Position numbers and translations under genes: made by a program. The notes beneath the pieces are model-generated. The model was given only the letters and a program-made list of their open reading frames with translations. It did not search any database and was not told the DNA's origin. Shown in pieces: positions 16,346 to 28,080 of a DNA stretch of 56,610 nucleotides. Within the stretch, counting starts at the first letter, position 1; each line of letters starts with the position of its first letter. Source of the DNA: Oscillospiraceae bacterium (GTDB lineage Bacteria; Bacillota; Clostridia; Oscillospirales; CAG-382); the NCBI GenBank assembly GCA_022508745.1, contig JAFLUP010000004.1, positions 1-56,610 on the forward strand, given 5' to 3'.

Positions 16346-18142
16346 ATGTTTATCAAGCGTTTTTTACCGGCATTTCTTTGCCTGCCGCTGATCATTGCCG
16401 CGTGCCTGCTGGCGGCGGCACTCAACTCCGGCTCGGATCCTTTGCCTGTTTCGGCTTTTGACGGGATCCGCGGCGATCTGGATGGTGACGGTACGCTGAC
16501 TGCCTATGACCTTACCCTGTATCTGCAATACCTTTCCGGTGCGACGTCTCTTTCCGGCGAAGCCCTTGCGCTTGCGGATATCAACGGCGACGGCAAAGCG
16601 GACGAAGCGGACTTGCAACTGCTGCAGGAGCACCTTTCCGGCGGGGACGTGAGCGTAAGACCCCGTGTCGCCTATATTCCGCTGGATAACCGTCCGGTCA
16701 ATCAGGAGCGGGTCATTTATCTTGCGCAGGCCATGGGGATCGAACTGCTGGTGCCGGAGGAGCATCTCTACCGCACGGCGCTGGACAATATGGCGCCCAA
16801 CCCGGACGGAAGTACGCTGGGCAACCGTGCAGCCCTTCTGGAATGGCTGCGGGAGGCGGATAAGACTTGCGATGCTTTCGTCATCTCTCTGGACCAGATG
16901 CTTTCCGGCGGTCTGGTGGGCTCCCGCTGGCTGGACAATACGGATCTGACCTTTGAATATGAGGTCATTGATGAAATTGCCCGCTTGTGCGAGAACAATA
17001 CCGTCATTTTGTTCGATACCGTCATGCGGCTCGCGTCCACCGTGGACTATCAGGGATTGAACCTAAACGACTATAACGCCTTGCGGGGATACGGGAAGAA
17101 GGCACGCAGACAGCTGACCGGCAGCGAACTGACCATAGAGAACATCATCGCCGGCTATCGCTATGACGAAAACGGGCAGACCATTCCGTTCCCCAACGGG
17201 GAGGAGATCCTGTCCCACTATTTGATTTCCCGGGAACGTAAGCTGCTCCTCGCGGACTACCTGCTGCGGAGCGCCGGGGATAAGATGGAGTTCCTCTTTA
17301 TCGGCGTGGACGATTCCTCGAATGGGGTAAGCATCCAGACCAATGAGATTCGGTATTTGAACGACTTGTTAGGGGAAAACGGTATCGTGAGCGGCGGCAT
17401 CGACGAGCTGGGGCTCTGCTGCCTGGCGCGTATGGGGACGTTGATTTACGGCTCGCCCAAGGTGCACCTGACCTACTACGGACCGGGAAAGGATCTACCC
17501 TCCGACGAGTACGATCCAGACACCTTCGGTGTTGTGATGGATACCCATCTGAAGCTCCTGAATGTGACGGAAACGGAAGATACGAGGAACGCTTTGCAAA
17601 TACTCATTCTGACCAAGGGGAGCACACGGAAGGACTACCAAGCCTTGCTGGATCAGCTGCGGTGGAACTTGAACAACAACATTCCCACTGCATTGATGGA
17701 TGCCGTAGGGAATTCGCAGGAATTCTGCACCATGTTGCTCCATGAAAGCAACATCCCCATCGGGGAGCTGATCGGGTATTCCGGCTGGCACACCGGTGCC
17801 AACACGTCCGGTCTTGCGCTCTCCATCGGCATCGGGCGCTACATCTACCTGTCCTCCGTTCCGGAATCTACGCCGGCGGCAAACGAGGGCTTCCTCAAAA
17901 CGATGACGTTTAGCTATATCAAGGATATCAGCTATAAAAAGTTCCATTTGTATATTGACGGGATCCAGAAGGAGGACTATTCCTGCTCGGTGCCGTTGAT
18001 CCTGCGCCGGCTGAACGCCAGCAGAATCGTCACCTCGCTTTCTCCCTACGGGAAAAGTAAACACGGGGAAGTCACGGTTTCCAATTTCCGCTATCCGTGG
18101 AACCGTACCTTTGAAATGACATTCGATATTGAGATCGGTTGA
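16346..18142 (+). CDS. Secreted dockerin-DUF4127 protein, copy 1
   Basis: The 598-residue precursor has an export signal or anchor at residues 1-33 (FLPAFLCLPLIIAACLL), with an IAAC sequence that could be a lipobox although the following residues stay hydrophobic. Residues about 42-98 form a type-I dockerin: two Ca-binding loops, DLDGDGTLTAYD and DINGDGKADEAD. Residues about 107-598 are a DUF4127-type domain starting AYIPLDNRPVN. The biochemical role of DUF4127 is not known to me. A dockerin would attach it to a cohesin partner, none of which is in the window. The start is ATG 16346 after GGGGGAG. The next gene is a paralogue of identical length, 25 bp downstream. Confidence 0.82.
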   Translation: MFIKRFLPAFLCLPLIIAACLLAAALNSGSDPLPVSAFDGIRGDLDGDGTLTAYDLTLYLQYLSGATSLSGEALALADINGDGKADEADLQLLQEHLSGGDVSVRPRVAYIPLDNRPVNQERVIYLAQAMGIELLVPEEHLYRTALDNMAPNPDGSTLGNRAALLEWLREADKTCDAFVISLDQMLSGGLVGSRWLDNTDLTFEYEVIDEIARLCENNTVILFDTVMRLASTVDYQGLNLNDYNALRGYGKKARRQLTGSELTIENIIAGYRYDENGQTIPFPNGEEILSHYLISRERKLLLADYLLRSAGDKMEFLFIGVDDSSNGVSIQTNEIRYLNDLLGENGIVSGGIDELGLCCLARMGTLIYGSPKVHLTYYGPGKDLPSDEYDPDTFGVVMDTHLKLLNVTETEDTRNALQILILTKGSTRKDYQALLDQLRWNLNNNIPTALMDAVGNSQEFCTMLLHESNIPIGELIGYSGWHTGANTSGLALSIGIGRYIYLSSVPESTPAANEGFLKTMTFSYIKDISYKKFHLYIDGIQKEDYSCSVPLILRRLNASRIVTSLSPYGKSKHGEVTVSNFRYPWNRTFEMTFDIEIG

Positions 18143-18167
18143 ATCCGCTGAAAAAAGGGGGGAAATC

Positions 18168-19964
18168 ATGTTCAAAAAACGCTTTTTGCCGGTACTTCTT
18201 TGCCTGCCGCTGCTGGTCGTCGCCTGCTTGCTGTCGGTGGCGCTCACCCTTGGCTCCGGCTCGTCTTCCGTGGCGGGCTTTGAAGGGCTGCGCGGCGATC
18301 TGGACGGGGACGGTGCGCTGACCGCCTATGATCTCACCCTGTATCTGCGCTACCTTTCCGGTTCTGTGTCCCTTTCCGACGATGCATTGGCGCTTGCGGA
18401 CATGAACGGCGACGGCAAAGCGGACGAAGCGGATATGCAGCTCTTGCAGCAATACCTTTCCGGCGAGGGCATCAGCGTAGGTTTGCGGGTCGCTTATGTG
18501 CCGCTGGATAACCGTCCGGTCAATCTGGATCGCGCCGTTTACCTTGCGGCATCCTGTGGGCTTGAGCTGGTCATGCCGGAGGAACACCTTTTCCGCACCG
18601 CACTGGATAATATGGAGCCCAACCCCGACGGAGGCACGCTGGGCAACCGCAAGGCGCTTCTGGAATGGCTGCGGGAAGCGGACAAGACCTGTGACGCCTT
18701 TGTCATCTCCCTGGATCAGATGCTTTCCGGCGGTCTGGTGGGTTCGCGTTGGCTGGACAATACGGATCTGACCTTTGAATATGAGGTCATCGACGAGATC
18801 GCACGTCTGTGCGAAAACAATACCGTCATCCTGTTCGATACCGTGATGCGGCTCGCTTCCACCACCGGGTATCAAGGGTGGGGCATGGAGGAATACAACA
18901 CGCTCCGCTCCTACGGACAGGTGGCGCGCAAGCAGCTGACCGGCAGCGAGCTGACGGTGGAGAACATCATCGCCGGGTACCGTTATGACGCCAACGGCAA
19001 GAAGATCCCGTTCGGCCATACAGATGCCACGCTGAACCGTTATCTCGCTTCCCGCGAACGCAAGTTGCGCATTGCGGATTATCTGCTGCGGAACGCGGGG
19101 GACAAGATGGATTCCCTGTACCTCGGCGTGGATGATTCCTCGCCGGAAGTGACCATCCAGACCAACGAGATCAACTACCTGACCGGTCTGCTGGGGGAGA
19201 AGGGCGTGTTGAGTGCCGGTACCGACGAGCTGGGGCTTTGCAGCCTGACCCGGATGGCGACGCTGCTTTACGGATCGCCGAAGGTGCATGTCACCTATTA
19301 CGGTCCTGGCAAGGATATGCCCGCGGACAGTTGGGATATCGAAACCCTTGGCAACATGGTCGGTACGCATCTGGACTTCCTGAACGTGGTGGAAACAGAC
19401 GACGCGAAAAACGCCCTGCAAGTGCTGATCCTGACGCGGGGAAGCTCCCGGAGCGACCGGCAGTCCCTTCTGGCGCAGGCGAAAAAGAACCTGAACAATC
19501 ACATTCCCACCATGCTCCTTGACGTTTCCCTGCAAGCATCGGAACTCGATACCATGATGTTCTCCGAAAGCGATATCCAGATTGGGATGTTGATGGGCTA
19601 TTCCAGCTGGAATACCGCCGGAAACGCTACCGGTCTTGCCCTTTCCCTGGGGATCTCGCGCTATGCCTATCTGTCCTTCGTCCCGGAATCCACGCCGGCG
19701 GCGAATGAGGCGTTCCTCAAGTCCATGGCGTTTGCCTATATCAAGGATATCAGCTATAAAACGTTCCATGGATCTATCAGCGGGATCATGAATGAGGATT
19801 ACACCTGCTCGGCGCCGCTGATCCTGCGTCGATTGAATACAAGCAAGATTGTTACGGCGCTTTCGCCCTATGGGGAAAGCAGTCATGGGGAAGTCAAAGT
19901 ATCGGGATTCCGTTATCCGTGGAACCGCACCTTTGAAATGACCTTCGATATCGAAATCGGGTAA
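18168..19964 (+). CDS. Secreted dockerin-DUF4127 protein, copy 2
   Basis: Again 598 residues, with the same layout as copy 1: signal 1-33 (LLVVACLLSVAL), dockerin loops DLDGDGALTAYD and DMNGDGKADEAD, then DUF4127 with AYVPLDNRPVN. Long stretches in the first half are identical between copies (around residues 178-238), including DNA-level identity, while the C-terminal halves differ more. This points to a tandem duplication followed by divergence or partial gene conversion. ATG 18168 follows AGGGGGGAAA. TopB begins 39 bp later with no terminator between. Function is unknown; extracellular or surface location is inferred from the signal and dockerin. Confidence 0.82.
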   Translation: MFKKRFLPVLLCLPLLVVACLLSVALTLGSGSSSVAGFEGLRGDLDGDGALTAYDLTLYLRYLSGSVSLSDDALALADMNGDGKADEADMQLLQQYLSGEGISVGLRVAYVPLDNRPVNLDRAVYLAASCGLELVMPEEHLFRTALDNMEPNPDGGTLGNRKALLEWLREADKTCDAFVISLDQMLSGGLVGSRWLDNTDLTFEYEVIDEIARLCENNTVILFDTVMRLASTTGYQGWGMEEYNTLRSYGQVARKQLTGSELTVENIIAGYRYDANGKKIPFGHTDATLNRYLASRERKLRIADYLLRNAGDKMDSLYLGVDDSSPEVTIQTNEINYLTGLLGEKGVLSAGTDELGLCSLTRMATLLYGSPKVHVTYYGPGKDMPADSWDIETLGNMVGTHLDFLNVVETDDAKNALQVLILTRGSSRSDRQSLLAQAKKNLNNHIPTMLLDVSLQASELDTMMFSESDIQIGMLMGYSSWNTAGNATGLALSLGISRYAYLSFVPESTPAANEAFLKSMAFAYIKDISYKTFHGSISGIMNEDYTCSAPLILRRLNTSKIVTALSPYGESSHGEVKVSGFRYPWNRTFEMTFDIEIG

Positions 19965-20003
19965 CCGTATCCTTTTGCGCCGGGGAGAAAGGGGGCACAG
20001 CAT

Positions 20004-22336
20004 TTGATACTTATTATCGCGGAAAAACCCAGCCTCGCGCGCAATATCGCCGCCGCGATCGGGCAGCTGCGCCGCCGCGACGGGTATCTGGAAGGGGAAG
20101 GGTACCTCGTCACATGGGCGTTCGGGCACCTGTTTTCCCTTTGCGATATCGAGGAGTACGCACAGACCCCTTCTTTGCCGGATGCAGCTCCTCGCTGGAC
20201 CATGGACAATCTGCCCTGCTTTCCGGAGGAATTCCGTTTCACCCTGCGTAAAGGGGACGACAAAAAGACGGTGGACGCCGGCGTGCAGAAGCAGTTCGGC
20301 GTGATTACCTCCCTCTGCAAACGGGAGGACGTGGATACCATCGTCAACGCCGGAGACGCGGATCGGGAAGGGGAGATCATCGTACGTCTGTGTGTCTCCC
20401 ACACCGGCGTGGAAGGGAAGCAACACAAACGGCTCTGGCTGCCGGATCAGACGCCGCAGACGGTACGCGCCGCCCTCGCGGACCTGCAGGACGAATCTGC
20501 CTACGACCGTCTGGCGGACGAGGGCTTCGCCCGCACCTATATTGATTGGCTCTACGGCGTGAACCTGACCCGCTATGCCACCCTCCGCACCGGTATGCTG
20601 CTGCGGGTGGGGCGTGTGATCGTGCCCATCGTCAAAGCCATTTATGAGCGGGACATGGCCATTCGCAATTTTGTCCCCGGCGTTTACCTCGCCATGGTCA
20701 GCAAGGAGCAGACCAACGGGGAAACGGTGGAACTGACCTCCAAACAGAAATTTGAATCCGATCAGCAAGCGCAAGCGATCGCGCTGTGCAAGCGCTACAA
20801 CGAGACAGGCGCCGTGGTGACTTCCGTCAAGCGGAAGAAGGACAAGTTGTCCCCCGGCAAGCTGTATTCCCTTTCCAAACTGCAAAATGCGCTGGGCAAG
20901 AAGTACAAAATGTCCATGCAGGAGTCTCTGGACATCGTCCAGAAATTGTACGAAGAGGGCTATCTGACCTATCCCCGTACCAACTCCGAATATCTGGCGA
21001 CGGCGGAGAAGGGGAAGGTGCGCACCATACTGGATTCCTGCGCGAAGCTGGGGTACCCGGTTTGCTTCAAGGATGGGAAAAACATCTTTGACGACAGCAA
21101 GATTGAGTCCCATTCCGCTTTGACGCCCACCTATAAGATCCCGGCGAAAGGTTCGCTTTCCGAGCGGGAAGCGCAGGTGTATGCCATGGTGTTCCGCCGC
21201 TTTATCGCGGTGTTCTGCGCCGAGGACTGCATCGTGGATAAGACGGAGATCACCATTTCCGTGGGCGATCTGGAGGAATTCACCCTCAAAGGCACGGTCA
21301 TCCGGGAAAAAGGCTGGACCAAGTACGACGACCGCAGCCAGAAGGATAAGGTGCTGCCTGCGCTGGAAAAGGGGGATACGGTCAATATCGACTTCCGCCC
21401 GGTGGAAAAGGAAACGTCGCCGCCCCGCCATTACACCATCGAAACCCTCAATAATTATCTGAAAAACCCCTTCAAAGAGGAAAAAGCGGCTGCAAAGGAG
21501 AGGGACGTGGCGGAGGAGGAAGCAGAAGACGACCGCGAGGAATACCGCGCCATCTTCGAAGGTCTGGAGCTGGGAACCGAAGCCACCCGCACCGGCATCA
21601 TCGACAATGCGCGGAAAAGCAAGTATATCGACCTAAAAAAGGACGTTTACACCATCCTTCCCGACGGCGAATTCCTCGTGGAATCCCTGGAAAAACTGGG
21701 AATCGCCATGGATAAATACAAAACCAGTGAGATGGGTCGCGCCCTGAAAGATGTGTATCACGGGCGGATCACCGTTTCCGACAGCGTCCGCCTTGCCCAA
21801 GAGGCCATCTCCGCCGCCTTTTGTGCCTGCGGAACGGAGGGGGATACCGGCTATTTCGGGGATATTCTCGGCGTATGCCCGCTTTGCGGCGGGGAAGTGC
21901 GCCGCATGCGCAGCTTTTACGGCTGCAGCGGCTACCGGGAGGGCTGTAAATTCAGCGTCAACACCCATATCTGCGGGCGCGCCATCCCGGTGAAAAGCCT
22001 GCAAAAGCTGCTGAAAGACGGGGAAACGGAAGTCATCGACGGCTTCCGCTCCAAAAAGACCGGGCAGCCCTTTTCCGCAGCCTTGCGGCTGGATGAGAAG
22101 GGCAAAGCGGTGTTTTCCTTCCCGGATAAAGCACCCAAACCCCATAAAAAGCCGGTGTGCTGCCCGCTTTGCGGAAAGACGATCGTCAAGGGAAAGACCG
22201 CCTATGGCTGTGCAGGATGGAGGGACGGCTGTCGCTTCCGTCTGCCCTTCGAACGGGACGGCCGTCTGCTGACCGACCGAGAAGCGTACGATATGATCGC
22301 GACCGGGAACTTTTCAAACCCGCAGGAGGGCGCCGT

Positions 22337-22340
<4 letters not shown>
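20004..22340 (+). CDS. topB: DNA topoisomerase III (type IA)
   Basis: The 778-residue enzyme relaxes negative supercoils and decatenates DNA, often with RecQ. It starts at a TTG (20004) after GAGAAAGGGGG, reading MILIIAEKPSLA, the Toprim start of type IA enzymes; AGDADREGE is the metal-binding part near residues 115-123. The active-site tyrosine is about Tyr323 in TYPRTNSEY. Two C-terminal CPLCG...GC zinc-ribbon repeats (about residues 628-660 and 720-750) are present. The final ATGA overlaps mutY. Its partner helicase gene recQ is third in the same run, which supports a TopoIII-RecQ decatenation unit. Confidence 0.95.
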
Positions 22341-23439
<1,099 letters not shown>

Positions 23440-23443
<4 letters not shown>

Positions 23444-25383
23444 CCAAACTGGAAGTTTTGCGCCGTTTCTACGGCTACGATTCCTTCCGCCCCGGGCAGG
23501 AGCCCATCGTGGACGCACTGTTGGAGGGCAGGGACGTGCTCTGCGTGATGCCAACGGGGGCAGGGAAGTCGGTGTGCTATCAGGTGCCGGCGCTTTTGAA
23601 GCCCGGTGTGGCGCTGGTGATCTCCCCGTTGATCTCCCTGATGAAGGATCAGGTGGGCGCACTGGTGCAAAACGGCATCCGCGCCGCTTACGTCAACAGC
23701 TCCCTGACCGCCGCACAGCAGAGCCGCGTCTTTGCGGGGTTGGCAAGCGGCGCATACCGCATCCTGTACGTGGCGCCGGAGCGGCTTTCCTTGGAGAGCT
23801 TCCGGCAACTCTGCGCCGGATTGCAGATCTCCCTGATCGCGGTGGACGAGGCGCACTGCGTCTCCCAGTGGGGACAGGACTTCCGTCCCAGCTATTTGCA
23901 GATCGCGGATTTCGTGCGCTCCCTGCCGGTCCGCCCGCCGGTTTCTGCTTTTACTGCCACCGCCACCGCCCGCGTCAAGCGGGATATTGAGGAGTTGGTG
24001 GAACTGCGGGACCCCATCCGCTTCACCACCGGCTTTGACCGGCCGAACCTGTTCTTTTCCGTCCGCACGCCGGAGGACAAGGACGCGGAGCTGCTCTCCC
24101 TGCTTTCCCACCGGAAGGAGCAGCACGGCATCGTCTATTGCGCCACCCGCAAGAGCGTGGAGGAGGTTTGCGACTTTCTCTGCGAGCATGGCTTTTCCGC
24201 CACCGCTTATCATGCCGGACTTCCCGCGGAGGAACGGCGGCAGAATCAGGATGACTTCCTGTATGACCGCAAGAATGTCATGGTGGCGACAAACGCCTTC
24301 GGCATGGGAATCGACAAATCCAATGTTTCCTACGTGATCCATTACCAGATGCCGAAAAATATTGAAAACTACTACCAGGAGGCCGGTCGCGCCGGACGGG
24401 ACGGCTCCCCGGCGGAGTGTATCCTGCTGTTTGCCAAACGGGATGTGCAGATCAGCCGCTACCTGATCCTGAACGCCGAACCAAACGAAGCGCTGGACGA
24501 AAAAGAGCAGGAGGAACTGCGTAAGCGCGACCTGTGGCGGCTCAAGCAGATGAAGGAGTACGCCACTTCCGGGGATTGCCTGCGCGGGTCCATCCTGCGC
24601 TATTTCGGCGAACACGCGGGGAAGGAATGTGGGGGATGCGGCAACTGCTGCCGCGGAACGGAGCTGTACAACATCACGCTGCCGTCGCAGATGCTTCTTT
24701 CCTGCGTCGCCCGCACCGGGCAATGTTTGCCACTTGCCGTCATCCGTGACGTGCTTTTGGGGGTCGCGACCGGGGAATTGGAAGCACAAACCACCTTCGG
24801 ACTTCTGAAAGAAGACCCCCCCGCGACGGTGGAGGAGATCCTGCGCTTCCTGATCGGGGAGGGGTATCTGGCGTCCTCCGGAGAAGAGGAGATCCTGGCG
24901 TTGACCGAGCGCTCCGCGGAGATCCTGCGGCAGCGCAAGCCCATCGCCATGCTGCGGCACAACACGCAAAAGAAGCGTGCGGCGGGCACGGCAGAGCAGG
25001 ACGCTCCCGACGAAGGTCTTCTCCGCGCGCTCAAGGAGACGCGTTCCCGCATCGCATCCAAGCGGCGCGTCCCGCCGTATCTGGTCTTTACCGATGCGAC
25101 CCTTGCCGATCTTTGCCGGAAAAAGCCCCGCACGGCGGAGGAACTGTTGACCGTCAGCGGCGTGGGGTTGGTCAAATTGGAGCAGTACGGTTCCGCGTTC
25201 CTGCAAACCATCGCCGCGTACGAGAGCGGTACATCGGACGGGGAACGTCCATGGACGGCCATGGAAGACACGCAACTTCTGGATGCCTTCTATGAGGAAC
25301 GGACGGTTCTGCAAATGGCGCGTATGCTTGCCAGATCCACCTCCGAGATCACCAAACGTCTGCGGGAAAAACATTTGATTTGA
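23440..25383 (+). CDS. recQ: ATP-dependent DNA helicase RecQ
   Basis: The 647-residue superfamily-2 helicase unwinds recombination intermediates 3' to 5'. Walker A MPTGAGKSV is at about residues 37-45, the DEAH box DEAHCVSQWG near 135, and QEAGRAGRDG (motif VI) near 312. The RecQ zinc cysteines follow in ECGGCGNCC near 395, then the winged-helix RQC domain, and an HRDC domain at about 545-615 (RRVPPYLVFTD). A further C-terminal segment of about 40 residues resembles a helix-turn-helix tail. It overlaps mutY by 4 bp and completes the topB-mutY-recQ set. Confidence 0.95.
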
Positions 25384-25395
25384 GGGAGTGACCTT

Positions 25396-25938
25396 ATGAA
25401 ACTGATGATCGCATCCGATCTGCACGGCTCCATCGCCTGTGTGGAACAACTGATGAAGCGAATGGACGAGGAACAACCGGAAAAACTCCTGTTGCTGGGA
25501 GATCTGCTCTATCACGGACCGCGTAATGCCCTGCCGATGCAGTACGATACTGCCGGCGTGGCGCAGCTGCTGAACGAACGGAGAGAGTCCCTGCTTTGCG
25601 TGCGGGGCAACTGCGACACCGAGGTGGACCAGATGGTGCTGACCTTTCCGATCCTTTCGGATACCTGCCTGCTCCATGTGGACGGACTGACTGTTTTCGC
25701 CACCCACGGGCACCGTTTCCATCGGAATGCCATGCCGCCCCTTTCCCCGGGGGAGATCCTGCTGCACGGGCATACCCATATCCCGGAGAACAGCGTTTGC
25801 GGTGAGAACCGTATCCTGAACCCCGGTTCCGTCTCCATCCCGAAGGGCGGCTCCAAGAACAGTTACATGGTCTACGAGGACGGCGCGTTCCTCTGGAAAA
25901 CGCTGGACGGAAGCGTTTTCGACACCCTTTCTTTATAG
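25396..25938 (+). CDS. YfcE-like metallophosphodiesterase
   Basis: The 180-residue calcineurin-like phosphoesterase has the two-metal motifs in order: SDLHGS (residues 7-12), LLLGDLLYHGPRN (about 36-48), RGNCDTE (about 74-80), THGHR and HGHTHIP (about 103 and 124). The nearest named family is YfcE, a small phosphodiesterase whose physiological substrate is unsettled. It begins 12 bp after recQ with GGGAGTGA as ribosome site, so it is probably the last gene of the repair operon, ended by a strong terminator. Confidence 0.9.
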   Translation: MKLMIASDLHGSIACVEQLMKRMDEEQPEKLLLLGDLLYHGPRNALPMQYDTAGVAQLLNERRESLLCVRGNCDTEVDQMVLTFPILSDTCLLHVDGLTVFATHGHRFHRNAMPPLSPGEILLHGHTHIPENSVCGENRILNPGSVSIPKGGSKNSYMVYEDGAFLWKTLDGSVFDTLSL

Positions 25939-25955
25939 CATATTTGCCGTCTCGC

Positions 25956-25995
25956 ACGCGGGGAATCCGGTCATGGAACTTCCCCGCGTTTTTTG
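25956..25995 (+). terminator. Intrinsic terminator of the topB-mutY-recQ operon
   Basis: A perfect 10-bp G+C-rich stem ACGCGGGGAA/TTCCCCGCGT (25956-25965 with 25980-25989) is followed by TTTTTT. Confidence 0.9.
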
Positions 25996-26036
25996 TCCGA
26001 AAATGGCAAAAAACAAATTTTTCTTTTAAAAATCCC

Positions 26037-26065
26037 TTTATTTTTTGTTTTTAATATGCTATAAT
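26037..26065 (+). promoter_or_regulatory. Promoter of the kinase-phosphatase-ABC operon
   Basis: A perfect TATAAT at 26060-26065 lies below a very A+T-rich upstream region; the -35 (about 26037-26042) is poor. The A and T tracts upstream could act as an UP element. It lies 66 bp before the kinase gene. Confidence 0.5.
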
Positions 26066-26131
26066 GAATATGTTATTTTCGTATGGTAGACTCGACGCAA
26101 AATCGAAATCAACGGGAAAGAGGATGATAGT

Positions 26132-28021
26132 ATGGCAATCGGTACCCTGAATCAAGTTTGGCCGGAGTGGGAACTGGAAAAACAACTGGGGAAGGGCTCC
26201 TACGGTTCGGTCTATCAGGCGGTGCGCAGGGATCACAATGTGGAAAGCCACGCTGCCATCAAGATCATTTCCATTCCTTCCGATGAAGCGGAACTCAACG
26301 CCCTTCGGTCCGAGGGGCTGGACGCCAACGCGTCCAAGATTTACCTGAACGGGATCGTTAACGATTTCGTCAATGAGATCCAGTTGATGCAATCCCTCAA
26401 AGGGATCCAGAATATCGTCAGCGTCGAGGACTACAAGGTGGTGGAAAAAACCGATTCCATCGGATGGGATATTTACATCCGCATGGAGCTGCTGACGCCG
26501 TTCCCCGCTTATGTTCTGGCAAATAAGATGACGGAATCCGAAGTCGCAAAGCTGGGGTACGACATTTGTACCGCGCTGGAGATCTGTGGAAGGCGAAGCA
26601 TCATCCACCGGGATATCAAGCCCGAAAATATTTTCGTCAACGACTTCGGCGATTTCAAGCTGGGGGATTTCGGCATTGCCCGGAAGCTGGAAAACGTGAC
26701 GGGCGGACTTTCCCAAAAGGGAACCTTCAACTACATGGCGCCGGAAGTGGCGAATAGCGGAATGTATGACGCAAGGGTGGATATTTACTCCCTTGGGTTG
26801 GTTCTGTACCGCCTGCTCAATGGCAATCGGCTGCCGTTTCTGGAATCCGATCAGCAGCTTTTGAGCCCGAACGAAAGAAGAATGGCGGTGGATCGCCGGA
26901 TCCGCGGTGAGGCGCTTCCTGCCCCTCGCGACGCTTCCCCTGCGATGGCGAATCTGATCCTTCGCGCGTGTGCGTTCGATCCGGACCGTAGATTCGCTAC
27001 TGCCGCGGAAATGAAGCAGGCGCTTCTTTCCGTGAGCAGCGGTGCGGTTCACACCTTCTATACCGATTGGGAAAGGACCGATCCGTCACCTGCTCCGCAT
27101 GGATCGACGTCCCCCACTTCTCCCACTTCTCCCACCACGCCTCCGTCTCCTACCGAGGATCCCAACGCGACGGTTGCGGTGCGGAGAGCTCGCACGGCGC
27201 CTCCCGGCGCGGCGAACCCCGTTTCGGTTCCCAACGCCTATTCGGCTCGCTCCGCTATGCGCGATTCGGTCGAGGCGCAGAATACCTTCGGCGAAAAGCG
27301 TTCGAAGAGACGCGGACTGAAGATCTTCCTTGTCATTCTGGCGGTCGCGCTTCTGGCGGGCGGCGGCGTCTTTGCCTACTTGAAATTGAGCGGCGGCAAG
27401 AACAGCTATAACGGATTCTACTTCTACTATGAGGGCTACGGCGATTTTGAAATGGATTGCTATGTCCAGCTGTGCGACGGCAAGTGGACCATGTCCCCCG
27501 ATAACCGGTTCGGCCAGGAGTTGACCGGCACTTACACGGTGTCCGGCAGCGACATCACCTTCCACTACGATCTGGACAGATGGGACGATGCCTACGATGA
27601 GATCCTGTACGCCACGGGTGCGACAGGCTCCGGGGATATCGTGCTGTATACCGGCACCATCAAAGACAGAAAGCTCTCTCTGTATCTGGACGATAAGATC
27701 CAAGGGGACTTCTACCGCGACGCCACCACCTCCCAAAACGTGAACACCTCCTTCCCCAACGGCAGCTATTATCAGTACGCCGGCAATCGTTTCTACGGCG
27801 AGAGCTTCATCCGTCTGAACGAAGGGAAATGGGAGAACGGCGCCGGAATAACCGGCACCTATACCCTCAACGGGAATGAGATCACCTTGCGGTACAGCGC
27901 CTACGGCGATTCCTTCATAACCTATTCCGGCACCGTCAAGGACGGAAAGCTGACTTTGACGAAGGTAAACGGGCAGGAGCAGGCAGCACAGGTCTACTAT
28001 CTCGACGGCGTGAAGAATTAA
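26132..28021 (+). CDS. Transmembrane Ser/Thr protein kinase
   Basis: The 629-residue Hanks-type kinase has its catalytic domain at residues 1-300: glycine loop GKGSYGSVY (20-28), AAIKII with the ATP lysine (about 46), catalytic HRDIKPEN (about 159-166), DFG in LGDFGIA (about 178-184) and APE (about 206). A Pro/Ser/Thr-rich linker of about 40 residues follows (about 318-360), then one membrane span (about 397-418), then an outer region made of two related beta-rich units (about 428-540 and 545-625) with W-rich and TGTYT motifs. PASTA repeats are absent. The outer region may sense ligand. PP2C phosphatase and an FHA-ABC exporter follow, so exporter phosphorylation is a likely output. Confidence 0.92.
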   Translation: MAIGTLNQVWPEWELEKQLGKGSYGSVYQAVRRDHNVESHAAIKIISIPSDEAELNALRSEGLDANASKIYLNGIVNDFVNEIQLMQSLKGIQNIVSVEDYKVVEKTDSIGWDIYIRMELLTPFPAYVLANKMTESEVAKLGYDICTALEICGRRSIIHRDIKPENIFVNDFGDFKLGDFGIARKLENVTGGLSQKGTFNYMAPEVANSGMYDARVDIYSLGLVLYRLLNGNRLPFLESDQQLLSPNERRMAVDRRIRGEALPAPRDASPAMANLILRACAFDPDRRFATAAEMKQALLSVSSGAVHTFYTDWERTDPSPAPHGSTSPTSPTSPTTPPSPTEDPNATVAVRRARTAPPGAANPVSVPNAYSARSAMRDSVEAQNTFGEKRSKRRGLKIFLVILAVALLAGGGVFAYLKLSGGKNSYNGFYFYYEGYGDFEMDCYVQLCDGKWTMSPDNRFGQELTGTYTVSGSDITFHYDLDRWDDAYDEILYATGATGSGDIVLYTGTIKDRKLSLYLDDKIQGDFYRDATTSQNVNTSFPNGSYYQYAGNRFYGESFIRLNEGKWENGAGITGTYTLNGNEITLRYSAYGDSFITYSGTVKDGKLTLTKVNGQEQAAQVYYLDGVKN

Positions 28022-28080
28022 AACGATTTGATTGACCCGGAAAACATGCCTTCATCAGATGGATACGAAAGGAGGTCGCA

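Noticed and set aside
18072..21431. A very long open frame on the minus strand
   Set aside because: It is antisense to the DUF4127 and topB genes, composed of shadow codons rich in Arg, Gly and His. The plus-strand genes have motifs and ribosome sites.
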